Source of the DNA: Isoperla grammatica
Lineage: Eukaryota; Arthropoda; Insecta; Plecoptera; Perlodidae
Assembly (NCBI GenBank): GCA_945910005.1
Contig: OX246743.1
Coordinates: 10,150,587 to 10,214,586, forward strand
Length of the DNA stretch: 64,000 bases
Direction: 5' to 3'
The position numbers and the translations under genes were made by a program. Positions 39,426 through 52,510 of the stretch are shown in pieces. The stretch's first letter is position 1, and every line of letters starts with the position of its first letter. The notes below the pieces were generated by a model. It made no database searches. It had not been told where the DNA came from and saw only the letters and a list, made by a program, of their open reading frames with translations.

Positions 39426-41429
39426 AAATTTGTAATTAGAATTGTATATAATATAAACAAATTTAAAATATAAACTGAAAAAAAATAGAATTATTATAAG
39501 GAGAGTTTATTCCGCAATGCTATAAGACTAAATAGTTAAAATAGTAAGTTTGAGATTTCGATTTATATAAAGTTATGTGTGTGAGAGAGAATCTTTCAGA
39601 CATATCACCAGTCCTCATTCCGGACACGAAAGCAAAGCACCTTACTGAAAACATATGGTGTCCAAGAACCAACGAACCTTCCCCAGGACTCTGACTGACC
39701 AGGCAGGTTAAACGGGTCTGGCTAATGGCCACAAGAACATCTGCAAAATTTATGGAAAATTGAATTTACACCTATTGGAAGTATGTTTTCGGATACCATT
39801 ATGGCACGTCGTAGGCGATAAAATTAAACACATCGTCCCACGGCCGCAATAAAGCTATTTAAAAGAGGCAATATCTAACAATTTAAACCGCGTGATATGC
39901 ATTTTATATCGCGCCAGTGCAGTAAACTGCATACAAGGGTATAGCGAATAATTATCACGCCGATTTTTCCATTGAATATTTATGAAAAGTGTCATCCAGT
40001 TAAAATATTAGGAAGTATTTTAGCATCATATTTTTCTTCTTCGCCGTAGACGAGTCTATAAAATCCGAGTGTCAAGAGGTAATAATCAGGTTCGGTGAAT
40101 ATATGATCGGCAACATATGCACAAGCGCTGCTGCAAGATGCTATGCCATGCTATGCTATGCTATGCTATGCTATGCACAGCGGAGAGCTCCGCGTTGGGA
40201 TCGAGCCAAACAAACAAGCCAATTTCATGTCTGTCTGACTCTGATGCAGTAAAAATAAGCGAACCGCAAGTTTTTGCCTCTCATGTAACTATTTGATAAC
40301 AGTGCAGAACACCACGAGTAGCCAGAACGGGCAAAAAGAGAGAAACATGTTTTAGCTCTTAGATTTAGCATTGTTTTGTTTTTTGTTGTTTGTTCTTTCG
40401 CCTTAGGACTAGGTTGGGCTACCTACAATGAAGTTCAAGAAAAAATATAATGTTCATAATCTCAAACCAATACAGTTTTACAAAATATGTAGTCGATTCG
40501 AGACCAAATTTTTGTATTAATTCTTAGTTTGAATTAAGGTTATTTTTCTGCTTTGTTCTTATAGTTATTTCTGGCAACCTTTGAAAGTTGGGAATTTCGT
40601 TAAATGTTGCGAAGTTGTGAAGTATGGGACAGCAGATGCAGATCAGAACCCAAAATCAAATATGTTGTTAGAAAAAAAAGTTTCACTATATAGTTTATTG
40701 GAGAGGGTTATTCTTACTTATAGGCCAGGGTGTGCCAATTTTTTATGCCTAATTTGTATACTTTTTCTTTCGTCAAAGCAACCATATCTTCAATCTAACA
40801 TCACCTCGACATATCAAGTAACGTGCTGTCGTCATAGCTGAAATTATCAGAAGAGAAGCCCACTCCACGGACGGAAAATTTGGTGAAAAAACGGAAAATT
40901 CACATTGGGATTTCCCAGTACGGAGCTACAATACAAATACCAGAGATATCATTATGTAATAACTACTAATATTATAATTAAATTACAAACAAAAATATAC
41001 AGTCTTACAGTCTATGCTCTTATGACGATCCATATATACTCCTTCGAGAATAAACTATGTTCACAGGATTTATTCATAGTTTTAGAACCATTTATAACAA
41101 TATTAGTGGTCTCTACAACCTAAGACTAAGCTGTTTCCAACTGACACAGAATAATAGAAAAAATATATAAAAACGAAAACTGAAACAAATTACACTAAAA
41201 TTATTTAAAAACAAAATGGAGTGCCTAAAAATTAGTCTTCATATTCGTGCATTAAACTGATTCAGCAGGAGGACAAACTGACATTAATGTCAGTCAGTTG
41301 AGTGGTCGTTTCGATGCCCCTCGATGCTAAACACGACACAATGGTGTTCTGCAGTATGTTCGCACCGTCTCAGTAACCGTATTGCAGCGCTTGTTTCCGT
41401 ATGCAAGCGACGACGAAAATGATCGTAAA
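39426..41429. other. Unassigned AT-rich DNA
   Basis: It contains a small ATGCT pentamer tract (about 40138-40180) and a perfect 16-base palindrome CTGACATTAATGTCAG (41278-41293). No gene is supported. Confidence 0.5.
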
Positions 41430-42810
41430 TTCGTTTGGGTAATGACGGAGAAGTTAAGGATGGGCTGGTTCCGCAGGCAAGAAAACTTACTTTAGTGCTA
41501 CCAACAGCAAGAGTTCGTGTACTAACTGTTCAAAAAACACTTCATAGCCCTGATTTACGCTGAATAGGTAGGTAACTTAGGATAAGTTAAGTTCCGAATG
41601 CAGAAAAGTTACTTTAGACTAGAGCTACCATTAGCTAGAGTTCGTGTACTAACTGTTCAAAAAACACTTCATAGCCCTGACTTACGCTGAATAGGTAACT
41701 TAGAGTAAGTTAGGTTAAGTTTCGAATGCAGAAAAGTTACTTTAGAGAGCTGCCAACAGCAAGAGTTCGTGAACTAACCGTTCAAAAAATACTGCATAGT
41801 CCTGACTTACGCTGAATAGGTAACTTAGGGTAAGTTAGGTTAAGTTTTGAATGCAGAAAAGTTACTTTAGAGAGCTACCAACAGCAAGAGTTCGTGAACT
41901 AACCGTTCAAGAAATACTACATAGCACTGACACGAGCTGAAGAAGTAATTGTTAAGGTGAGTTAAGGAAGGGCCGGTCCAAAGGCAAGAAAACTTACTTT
42001 GGAGCTACCAACAGCAAAAGTTGTTTACTAATCGTTCAAAAAACACTGAACAGTCCTGACCAGTGTTGTGACTAGATAATTTATTTTTTAACTAGTTAAA
42101 GATAATTCCCCAAAAAATTATCTAGATAAGCTAAAAGATAAAGTGTAAAAAAATTATCTGGATAAAAGATAAAAGATTAAAATAATTACCTAGATAATTT
42201 TGAAAAGATAAAAGATAATAATGATATTATTGAGTTATTGACATGTTTCTAAAAAAGCAATATTTACTTATTTTTTTTCCATATCTATCATAATGTGGAT
42301 GGATTTTAATAACAAAAATTTAATAACAAATTGCCGCCATTTTCAAAAAAGGGGAAAACAGGTAGAAGTATTTTTCATTTTGAAAAATGGCATATTTTAT
42401 TATTATTTTGTATCTATACTATGGTTAAACATTTTATCTATTTTTTTTATCTAAAAGCTTAAAATTTTAGAAAAGATAATCTGTATTTTTATCTAGATAA
42501 AAGATAAAGATAACACAAAAAAATTTAGCTAGATAAAGATAATAGATAACAGATTTTATCTAGATACGTTATCTAGATAATTTTATCTAGATAAGTCACA
42601 ACACTGGTCCTGACTTGAGCAGGCGCTGAAGAAGTAAGTTCCAAATGCAGAAAACTGACTTTAGAGAACAGCAATAAGGCTGACTTATGCTAAAGATGTA
42701 AGTTAAGATAAGTGAAGCTGCTAAAGACGGGCTGGTTCAGTATGCAGAAAACTTACTTTGTAACTGCCAAGACTCGCATTCGTGTACTAGCCATTCAAAA
42801 AAAACACCTA
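41430..42810. repeat. Diverged ~125-bp tandem repeat, ~6-7 units
   Basis: Units recur with AACTTACTTTAG, ACCAACAGCAAGAGTTCGTG, ACTAACCGTTCAAAAAA, TCCTGACTTACGCTGAA and AAGTTAGGTTAAG-type motifs. Starts lie near 41486, 41601, 41727, 41854, 41987, 42655 and 42735. Units vary in length and differ considerably, so the array is old. The fifth unit is split by a hAT MITE. Confidence 0.85.
42061..42606. mobile_element. 546-bp hAT-type MITE with 8-bp target duplication
   Basis: Terminal inverted repeats are CAGTGTTGTGACT and AGTCACAACACTG. It is flanked by the 8-bp duplication GTCCTGAC (42053-42060 and 42607-42614). The interior is AT-rich and filled with TCTAGATAA and AAAGATAAA motifs in both orientations, probably subterminal transposase-binding repeats. 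No transposase is encoded. Excision in silico restores the tandem-repeat unit. Confidence 0.92.
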
Positions 42811-43520
42811 TATGTGGAATATATATCATCAAGTTTGATTTAATTAATTTCTGTCTAGATGATTGCATACACTGCACTAACTATTGCTACCTACTAGAAG
42901 ATGTACGAATGAACTCATACCAATAAGCTTCCCGCAGTTAACAGTCTTTACACAGGGTTGGTTATTAAGTTGCTACAGTCAGATAGCGTGTTCAGTTGCG
43001 TAATCAAATGGTTCAGTAAATCAGTTTCGTTCTTTCATTTGTCCAAGTCACAAGCCGTTTCTTCCCACATTTCTGTTTTTATTAATTGTGAACATAACCA
43101 AACAGGTTGAATACATATTATTTAAACATTTTAAAATGTTTATAACTTTGTGAAAATGTATGTAAGAATTTACCAGATTAATGATATATATAAATGTAAT
43201 AAATTGCTACTGTTCTTGTTTTTACTTCTATTACCAGTATATTAATTTACATGTATTTGTACTTGTACTTCATATGTTAGTGTTGGGCTGTATTACACAC
43301 ATTGCATATAATATGCAATGTGAATGCCATTAACGGGAGAATAGATGCAAAGCACCCTCAGGTTATGCGAAAAACAAGTATGTTATGTATTCGTTTTTTG
43401 TATCTGTCTAAAAATGTATATTGTTGTTTTGTACTGGAAAATAAATGGCTTAATTATCACATCGGAGGATGCAAAGTTGTGGCAAACTTCGAAGGTGAAC
43501 TACGGTCATAACTCATCTGG
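42811..43520. other. Unassigned AT-rich DNA
   Basis: No gene or element ends recognised. The frames at 43302-43701 run into the SINE that follows and are not called. Confidence 0.45.
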
Positions 43521-43524
43521 TCGT

Positions 43525-43760
43525 CTCCATGAGGTGGGTGGCTCACCGATAGCGCGCGTCACTCGGAAGCAAAGGGTTACGGGTTCGACTCCATCACATA
43601 GAGGTTCATCGAGCGCGTTTATACACCTCTATACTTGTCCCAAAGTAACATTTTTTTTTTACCGATGCTTTTGTCACAGACGGGTAATTCGTGGCCAATG
43701 AGCGAGTCTAAATCGCAAATATCGATCTCTGGTTGGTCACGAGTCCCTCATCGCTTAGTA
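43525..43760 (+). repeat. tRNA-derived SINE, third head type
   Basis: The A box TGGCTCACCGATAG and the B box GGGTTCGACTCC are about 35-40 bases apart, as in a tRNA gene. The head begins near GAGGTGGGTGGCTCACCG. The body that follows (to about 43760) is unlike SINE-A or SINE-B. The right end is uncertain. Confidence 0.6.
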
Positions 43761-44147
43761 CGACCGCATCGGTAAGGTTGCTTCGTGACAACTATATGGT
43801 AACCATCACGTATACAATCAAAGACAGAATGACAACGTACTGACGTACCGTTCGACCATAACCATAAATAAATCCATCCGCTACCCCTCCAAATACCAAA
43901 CCGTTTTTATTTTTCAAAATAACCCACCATTGCAAAATATCTCATTTATATTCCACGCCACGCAGAACTCCTTTTTACAAAAATAATTCACTGCAGATGC
44001 CACTTAAAATATCAACTAATAATCCTGCCTCCATGTCCAATCTGTATTAATTAAAGAACGTAATTCCGTAAGGACATTTGACAAATAAAGAACAAAATTA
44101 ACTTCGTTTTCTTTTTTTTTGATTCTGTACGGTAAAATAAATTCTAC

Positions 44148-44205
44148 GAAGAGAGAGAAAGAGAGAGAGAGAGAAAGAGAAAGAGAGAGAGAGAGAGAGA
44201 GAGAC
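44148..44205. repeat. (GA)n microsatellite
   Basis: Purine-only GA/GAAA tract. The Ser/Leu/Phe-rich minus frames across it are artefacts. Confidence 0.95.
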
Positions 44206-44975
44206 TGGGACGTAATTTATAAGATATTCTCCGGCGAGTCCAAATGAATTGAACTTCAAGGGTAAGGGGCGTGAGTTTATCGCCGTTAATTTCGGAGTAG
44301 CTGCCTCCACAAGGCGTACCCATTGAAACCCTTGACAACTGAACAGCGATTACAGTCGAAGGAATGCCCAGAAAGTGGAATGTGATGCGTACTGATCCCC
44401 GGCTATGGATTTTACTAATTTAAACCCGGCTTTTGTATTTACTGACATCGGTTGTGCTAATGAACCAATGTGTTCGGTAATCCGTGATTTGTTAATCCTG
44501 ACAGGGCCTGGGTAATATTCCAAGACGGAACAATGAGACAACTAATTTTGAATATGAACCACATATTCTACCTCATATTCAATACGAACTATTGTTCTAA
44601 TTTGGAATAATCTGACATTTAGTTTCCCTGCACGATTTCTATCAATTGTCCAGACAACTTGGAGTAATTATGTCCTGATAACCAGGAGCGGATTTAAGAA
44701 AAAGGGCCCGGTCAGCATTTTACCAAAGGGGCCCGTCCGTTTGGCATATTTTTTTTAACAAACTAACTAATATATGTAAATAGCATAATACTAATTTGTT
44801 ACTCACCAATGCTCTTATAACATGACACCCCCTTCTCGAGTTTATTCCTGGCAAAAGCTCCAACAGTTGAGATAGGTCCGAACTCGTTTTTTCCGATTCA
44901 TATCCGCAAGATCAAATTAGCCGTGTTTGTTTCATAGTGTATAGGTCTATAGGATTCATAGTTCGTTGGTAGAAT

Positions 44976-45338
44976 TTATTTTGAAATAGTAAAAGGAGGA
45001 AAAACTACGATGCCGTCGTCTTTAAGATATATTAAATTTGGCATGTCACTTCCAATGGGTTGAGAAGGCTTTTTAACAATAAGAATTTCAAGTTGATCAT
45101 TTGAAATAACTGATCCACTGAACAGAGCTTTAAGAAAAGTTGACTCACTCAAACATGTTAGATTGGTCTGAATTTTTTTTACTTTGGTGCAGGACACGTA
45201 GTTTTGAGACAACGCAAAATCTACACTTTCCTTCCTTACACTAGGTCTTTGTGATTCCACTTGAACTTCTACATTCACTCTATCGTCATTATTAGGGGAA
45301 ATGGGTTTTGCGCTGTTTTGAGAATAACTGTTTAACAC
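44976..45338 (-). CDS. 120-codon ORF inside the hAT element
   Basis: An intact frame from ATG to stop, starting MLNSYSQNSAKPISPNNDDR and ending GIVVFPPFTISK. It contains an acidic, Val/Glu-rich stretch (VNVEVQVESQ). It could be a remnant of an N-terminal part of a ZMYM-like hAT transposase, but I see no zinc finger, dimerisation or catalytic motif. It may equally be a chance frame. Treat the function as unknown. Confidence 0.3.
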   Translation of the reverse strand: MLNSYSQNSAKPISPNNDDRVNVEVQVESQRPSVRKESVDFALSQNYVSCTKVKKIQTNLTCLSESTFLKALFSGSVISNDQLEILIVKKPSQPIGSDMPNLIYLKDDGIVVFPPFTISK

Positions 45339-45534
45339 GGTAGGAGTGTTACTACAAGGTTCGAGGTTTCGACGTGTTTAATTTATGTCCAGCGCCAATT
45401 GACACACGCGAATTATTGCCAACACAAAAACTTAATTTTCTTTGTTTATGGTCATTGCCAGCATTTACAAGAAGTGCGCGCTCTTTATCTTTTCGCCTTT
45501 GCCTTGCTTATGCTTGTATTTTGTGTGTTCACTC

Positions 45535-46147
45535 CAGTGGCGTCACTAGAGGTTTTTTTTTTTGGGGGGGGGGCCTGCGCCCCCCCCCCCACAATCGCAA
45601 TCTGCGCCCCCACCCTAATAATTTCCATACTACTAATGCATACTAATGGCAATTAATCAAGCCTTCATTGATTAAAATATAACCGTTAATCAGCATTATC
45701 TCCTGCATATAATTTATGGAAGTTATTTAATATCTTTACATTTTGTACCACAAAGAGTGGTCACTTTATTGCCAGATGTTCTTTAGATGGAGTTTCGTGA
45801 CAAGTCTTATTAGTGGATAGTATAATATGTCTAATCTTTTGTAAAGTAATTGAGGAATGACTGACATTGTTATCCTATAAATTAATAATTAAAATACTAT
45901 AACAAAATTACCATGACAATCATAATATTATTTCATGCAATCAGCCTTCTGGTATACTAAAATAGTTATTTGTTTGTGTCTAAAATCCTTTTTTGGGCCG
46001 CTCTATTATCCTTATGATTCCCTTGCTCAAATCGCTGCAAACGCTGTTTTAAAGCCTCCGTGTAGCCCGCGCAAGTCCAACCAACTAGTTACTTGCGCCC
46101 CCCCCCCCCCCCCCCCCCCCTATCCCAGAATCCTAGTGTCGCCCCTG
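45535..46147. mobile_element. 613-bp hAT MITE nested in the hAT element
   Basis: The left end CAGTGGCGTCACTAG matches the complement of the right end, CAGGGGCGACACTAG. The 8-bp duplication GTTCACTC flanks it at 45527-45534 and 46148-46155. Subterminal G and C runs are present (about 10 G then 10 C on the left, about 22 C at 46097-46120). Non-coding. Confidence 0.92.
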
Positions 46148-46739
46148 GTTCACTCATCTTTAAAACGTATACCATCACTCACATTTTACTTATGTTTAAA
46201 TTAAATTAACTCAGTTGACACACGAACTAAGTTGCACTGGAATGTTTCACACGAGACACAGAAACCGACCGACTGAGGAGAGGTTGGGTGTTTCAAAGCA
46301 AGTAATTGTCATTTTATAGACATACGGACAGTTATTGGGTTGTAAATATCAACCCTCATATTTGCCGAATATTTCCAGGTTTTCTATAAATTTATTTTAA
46401 CGAGTTGGAACGGGACTCAAAGTAAAGCGGCAGGATTAAAGTTCCATTGTTAAACTGTGGGGTTGTTTCCGCCGCTGTGTACCGTCAAACACGTGGGCGA
46501 CCCGACGAAGGCTTTATTGAGCCCTATAAACAGAATCATTCTTTTTGAAACATTCTTTTTAAAATATAATTTTATTGGTAGTATTTGCTATGATGTTTCG
46601 ACAATGCCTATGGTGAATGGATCTCAGCTCGTGTGTTTTTGAGTGGGTCGCTAAGGGGCGGGGGGCCCGGATTGGCCGGGGCCCGGTCAGCATCCGCTGA
46701 CCGGGCTGACCGTTAAATCCGCTACTGCTGATAACGGGA

Positions 46740-47125
46740 AATAATCATATTTAAGGATACAAAGCAATATTATAATTGTGATAAATCCACAGATTGTTGG
46801 ATATTGCTTGAAGAAACCACAACAGCTGAAAAAGATTATTTAAAAACATACAATTACATAATTTTGGATACATTTTTCGTTAATCATCACAAATTATAAT
46901 AAAATAATATTTTTTACATTAAATTATTATAATTTTTTAATTTTATACATTGTTGAGAAGTATGCCAGATACAAAACATATCATACATAGGATAAACAAT
47001 AATATATGTAATAATAATATTATTAATTATAAAATAATAATAATTTAAGTTCCCCCTTCTGGATTTTTCCTACTGTCTAATTTTTTGTTTGTTTACTGTT
47101 TCATTTCTCGAAGTGAATGAAGCCC
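46740..47125. other. Very AT-rich unassigned DNA
   Basis: Dense AAT/ATT without a regular period. No gene or element ends. Confidence 0.5.
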
Positions 47126-47129
47126 AGTT

Positions 47130-47480
47130 ATAAACGTCGAACCAGCCTCTCGTCATCCCCGTAAACGAAACGAAAGGAAACGTAAAGCGTACAGCGCAAA
47201 GCGGAAACCGAACCTTCCTTCAATCTGACCGCGTAGAATCGTGACGTCACATCGACCGACGGAAACGGAAGATGAAAACGTGATCGAGTGAGAGAGGGGA
47301 GTAACAAACGTCTCGAGTCCAACCGGAAGTGAGTGTACATCGCCGTGCACGGATTCGCGCAACTTCCGTACAAATCGCGACAGTTAAATCATCGAGGATG
47401 TGACGCAGACGGAGTTATGGCCTGACAGAATGTGATTCGCCCTCATTGTTGCGGTGAGGTACGTCAACGTGTCGACGACG
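47130..47480 (+). promoter_or_regulatory. CpG-rich promoter-like region with CRE and ETS sites
   Basis: A CpG-dense block stands out from the AT-rich surroundings. It has a perfect CRE palindrome TGACGTCA (47242-47249), an ETS-type site ACCGGAAGTG (47322-47331) and an inverted ETS core ACTTCCG (47362-47368). A splice-donor-like GCG|GTGAGG at 47454 could end a non-coding first exon, since the only nearby ATG is followed at once by a stop. Together these look like a TATA-less promoter reading rightwards. No transcript evidence is available. Confidence 0.45.
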
Positions 47481-50400
47481 TGACTGGACGGGGAAGTGTG
47501 GACATATCCACAGTTCTAGATATTTGTGGTAAAGGAAAAATCAACGCATAAAAACGAAATTTCGATTTATTTTTAGCACGAAATCCCGATTTGGGGCACC
47601 AAAACACGAAAAATCCATTTTTGTGCAACAACTACCGGGCCTCGGAATGCTCAAAATACATCTTTATTCTTTACTGCAAATACACAGCAATATTTTTGTA
47701 AATAAAAAATACAAAAAAAATATTGTAAATAATATCCTCCACTCAAACTTTTTTAAAAATATTTTTACCATCAATTCATCGCTTTTATGGACAAGAAAAA
47801 CGAAAATGGGATTTATAACTTTTTTTTAAATATGCATACAAAGTACAACGTATTGAGATGATTAAAAGTATTTTTAAATACCATTTCGGTGAAGTTGTAT
47901 GCTACACAATGAGTTTCTTGAATGCGGCAAAGACCTACGAGTAAACCACCATACATGTTTGATTAATAATCCTTTCTATAAACCTTACTTTCATTAATCT
48001 AAGCTCACTGGGTGTTTTGAAGTAATTCGCTTAAATATTCCGTTTTCTACGATTTGTTTTTCTTGTCGATACAGAAATACTATTTCTACCCGTGAACAAA
48101 CAAATATTGGTCGGAAAGACAGGGACGGACCCATTTTCCCTTGGAACCACTGGTCTCAAAAATTAAAACATGTTTATGTCTATTAACAACCCAATACATT
48201 ATCATCATTCCGACTTAATTCGTGCATAGAAGCTGTTCTCAAACTCATCCAGGCAAGCAGTACTCATGAACTCGTGTTTTTTATTACAACCGACACATTT
48301 GATAAGACATTCGATAGTACTAAATTACTGTTTGGTGCTCTTAATTAAAATACTTAGTATATTCGTATCACATGCGCGTCCACGCCCCACCTATATATTA
48401 ATGCACTCTCCATGTCCAATGAGAAAACAGGTATCTTACTATCTAGAGCCGGCCGGCTTCTGCAATGGGCTTCTACACATTGTTCAGATTTCGTCAGAAA
48501 GCGGCATCATAAAAATTGCAACAATACCACATTTATTATAATCAAATTATTCCTTTGAGGTAGAGCTTAGATGCAGTTTCATAAATCTTGTCATAATAAA
48601 TATAAATCAGTGCCAAGGCGCAATGTTAGTTACTTATAGCTTACGTCTTGCAGCACTAATGGAACAAGATGCAGAAATATGTGCATTTTGGCTTCTACAG
48701 TTGACTCGTACATCAATCAGTTTAATGGAAGCATTGTTTGTAACAAGGGAGGTTATTAGTCAAACTTGTGTGCGTGAACGTTGGCAGATAATTATGAATA
48801 GAATGCACATGTTTTAATAAATCGCGACGCCCTGAAATCAAATTTCATGCAACAGTTATGAGACACAAGAATGGAATGTATAGTTGGCACACGACGGGTT
48901 GTGCCTTTAGTATATGGAATAGAATAGATGATCAAAACAAATTCGTCATTGTGTTATCAAACTCAGTATATTGTATGTTTTGTATGTATTGTATGCTATA
49001 ATACGTATATTGTTCCAAGCCGAACATAATACACTGGTAGATTGATTTTAAATTTTATATCCTCGCGTGCGTTTGGGAACACTTTTTTACAGTATAGTAA
49101 ATGCCCAGTTAAACCATAAACTATTCTCGAATACCAAATCAAGCGAATTCAACTTCAGTATTAACAGAGTATCAGTTATTGTATACCTCAATCTTCGAAT
49201 TTTTGTTTTAAATTTTATGTACGAGGATGATTGCAAAGGATATTCGCATGGCTGTGACTGACCATTTTTACAGATTTTAATTCAATGTCTCGCTTTCATA
49301 AGTTTATAAATTTAGATGGAAATTTGACTTTTGTGGCACACTTTGGATAATTTATTGAAACAATAAAATCAATATTACTCAAATGTATTCTGTTACAGGC
49401 ATAGGTAGGCTACTTCCTACGTTGGATTTGGTTAAGTATACACAATACCGTAGAACAATTGGGTCAACTCGTATTCTTCATAGTAACCCTCAAACATTCC
49501 AAAAAGGGAGCATGAAGCTACTTTAAACAGTAATTTATCCTTTCAAAAACCAAACTACCTTCTTATCGCCTTAACACGAATAAGTGTGCACAATAAAATC
49601 GCCAATGTGTATTTGTCACTGGCTCAGAAGCCGCCACTTTAACTCCACCTGGCACTGAAATACCTGACCATGGTAGAAGACTCAAGACTATACATGCCTC
49701 CACGTCCATAACCTTATGCACACGAAGCCACGGCATTTCGCGATTAGAATAACAATTATTAATTAAGGAAGGAAGGAGTTAAGGTAATGTTGCGTTAACC
49801 CATGAAATGTGTAAGTACAGGGCTTGCCTTCACCATCGTACGATCATTATCTGTCTTCCACATTCTGTGGGCAGGCAGCTACGCTACGCGGACTGTCTAT
49901 AGGTTATCCCAGATTAAGACACACATCTCTAGAAAGAGATCAGTTTCCAATAATAATACTACCAAATAATCCAGAAGTTAAGAAACACTCAACACAGTTA
50001 CAGAATAATTCCAATAAGTCTTTATACAGTCAACGGATTTGTACCAGAAATGAACGGTGGCATTTGGAGGTCAACGTTGATTTCTGCCGCAAGTGCGTTG
50101 ACCAACCACTTGGAATGAATGCTAAACTGCATTTGAGAGTTTTAATTTATTCTGGGTGAATTTACCCTGCGCAGGTTTTAAGATAAGTGACCTTTGAAGT
50201 TTTCAACTCGAAATTAAAAAACAACTTCAGATATAGTAAGAGTTGAGTAAGAAGAATTATTTACAATATTTATTCTTCAATGTCTACATTAAATAAATCA
50301 CTAACAACTTAGTAAGCCTACTGAAGTTAAATTGAAATGTTATGGTCCCCAAACAATTCTAGCTATTTCCTTAAAATCTTCGTTTTGCTAGCGCATTTCT

Positions 50401-52510
50401 TGATCTGGAACATACTTTAGATACACCGTCCGCTACACATACCCACCCAAAGAGAAAACTGCATAGCGCCGCATTCAAGAAAATGTTAACAATATATGTT
50501 TGCCGATTAGCAATTACTGTTGACTTGAAGGAAGGAATCAATTTCTGCATGCTCGGTACAGACTGGTCGTTTATTGCAAGTCAGCCTATGGTAAGTTTAG
50601 TCAGCTCGTGTGTAACAGATTATGAGAGAGTGGGTGAGACATGTGGATTGTGGCCGTGGATGCGGTGGAACGGAAGAAGTGCGACAGTTTAGACTCACTG
50701 ACGGTTGAGTGATTTGCAGTCTGACTATAATTCCTTATGCCTCATTTAGACAGTTCAAAGTTCCATTCAAGTTTCCTAGAAATGAAGGGAAAAAACGAAT
50801 AAAAATGTGGAACACTGTTGAATTGTATTATCTATGCAGATTTTTTGGTTCCTCTAATACAAATGCACAAAGTTTGGCTTGTACTAGTTTATTTTGTACT
50901 AGTTTATTTTCACATTTACCAATCTTGAAAAAAGGCAAATATGCTTGTAAACATCAAAGCTGTGACAATATGACACGACTTGTAATACTATCAATCCAAT
51001 TCTAGAGAAATCTTCAAATTAATCATGAAATAGTAAGAAAACAATGTTTGCTTCTGTTTAATAAAAACAACAATATGCAAAGTACTCTGTGTTGTCGGCT
51101 GACACGAATTGACGAATTGAAAAAATCCCACATTTTGTATGTGCAAAATAACAAAATGGAGCATAGAGCAATAAGAAGTTATTCATAAATAAAACTCCGA
51201 TTGTTTCGTCGCATTTAAGTTACCGCGGTGTTGCCATGTTTTATTTCGCCCGCGGCACATCCAACCAGCGGTCACCCACCCAGCACAGTGACGTCACATT
51301 TCATCGTCTTTATACGAGTTAGTTAACAATCTGACAAAAAGATAAAATTAAATTATAAAACGTATAATTTCCGCATGAGTGACCTTAACTATCCTCTGCT
51401 ACAATGACCACGAGAATGTACTAAATTTGTACCAAAAAATACTCTTTTTAGTTATCAATCCGTAGGTCGGTTTGAAACAACTCTTATTCCTTCATCTTTC
51501 CTGATAGTATTTTCATTTCTACGCCTCCGCTTTGACTATATTTACTATTTATTTTTAAAGTTTCACAATACAACATTTACTCAATTTAACAGAGAAAACA
51601 AGAAAGTATACAAGCACCAACAATACTAACGAATTGTCACCTCAGAACTTGTTAGTGCTATACAATATACATTATCAACTTTTCGTATATTCATACTTTT
51701 CACTGGTATTTTGGTTATTTTTGTATAGAAATCAATCTGGTTAAAAAACAACACTGAAAACATTGTTTAGCCAACTATTCAGAACCTAATAACTTTCCTA
51801 TGAGACTATGACACCAAAAAGCATAAAAAACAAGTCTGAAAAAATTAGCAAACAAAAAACATATAGCCCAAAGTAGTTCTGAGGTAACGAAACATAAACA
51901 AACATACCGCAGCACACATCCTGGATTATGTTGCATCTAATCTTGGTCAATCTGTACCATTTTCCCCTTCCCTTTGTCGTTCAATTACATCCTTTAGTAT
52001 CCCTATTATACACAAAAAATAATGCGGAAGAAATAAACAATTTTGATGATATCATCAACAACACAAAATAATTGTAAAACAAATCATTTTTTATTTGCCT
52101 TTAGCTGCACTGGTATTGAATCTGACTCCAGTGAGGAGTTTCACAGCCGGGTAGGCCTATGACGTCACTATTTAATCGTCCAGGAGTGGTGGACGCGAAC
52201 ATCAAAGGAGCCGACAGACGATGCATGCAATGTTTCTCAAGAGAGAGAGAGAGAGAGAGATAAACGAAAAGAGAGAAGCGAATAGAAAAATTCTGTTTTT
52301 TTTTAATGAAATTCCCTGATTAAACGTTCAGACTTCAGACCATAATCAACGTGTATTGCTACTGCGGTTATCGAAGTCTCGTGTAATAACGCTCTAAGAA
52401 ACGAAGATGGGTATACAAGGTAGGCCTACCCACGGTAAGTTCATGCCGAAAATGACGGAGAAAATTGACATTTTTAACTGATTTGATTTTGATTGACTAT
52501 TTTGTGGTTA
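47481..52510. other. 5 kb without recognisable genes or elements
   Basis: AT-rich DNA with several open frames of 60-111 codons (for example 49824-50159), none showing motifs, splice context or coding bias. Perfect CRE palindromes TGACGTCA occur at 51289-51296 and 52160-52167, and a GA tract at about 52236-52262. Confidence 0.45.

Larger units (their letters stand above)
44683..46727. mobile_element. hAT element (1.4 kb plus nested MITE), 8-bp target duplication
   Basis: The ends are CAGGAGCGGATTTAA and the complement of CAGTAGCGGATTTAA. GGGCCCGGTCAGC motifs lie inside both ends. The 8-bp direct repeat CTGATAAC flanks the element at 44675-44682 and 46728-46735. CAG termini plus an 8-bp duplication are the hAT signature. 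A 613-bp second element is inserted inside. No full transposase remains. Confidence 0.9.

Noticed and set aside
44098..44338. Ser/Leu-rich signal-peptide-like frames on the minus strand
   Set aside because: Direct translation of a GA microsatellite.
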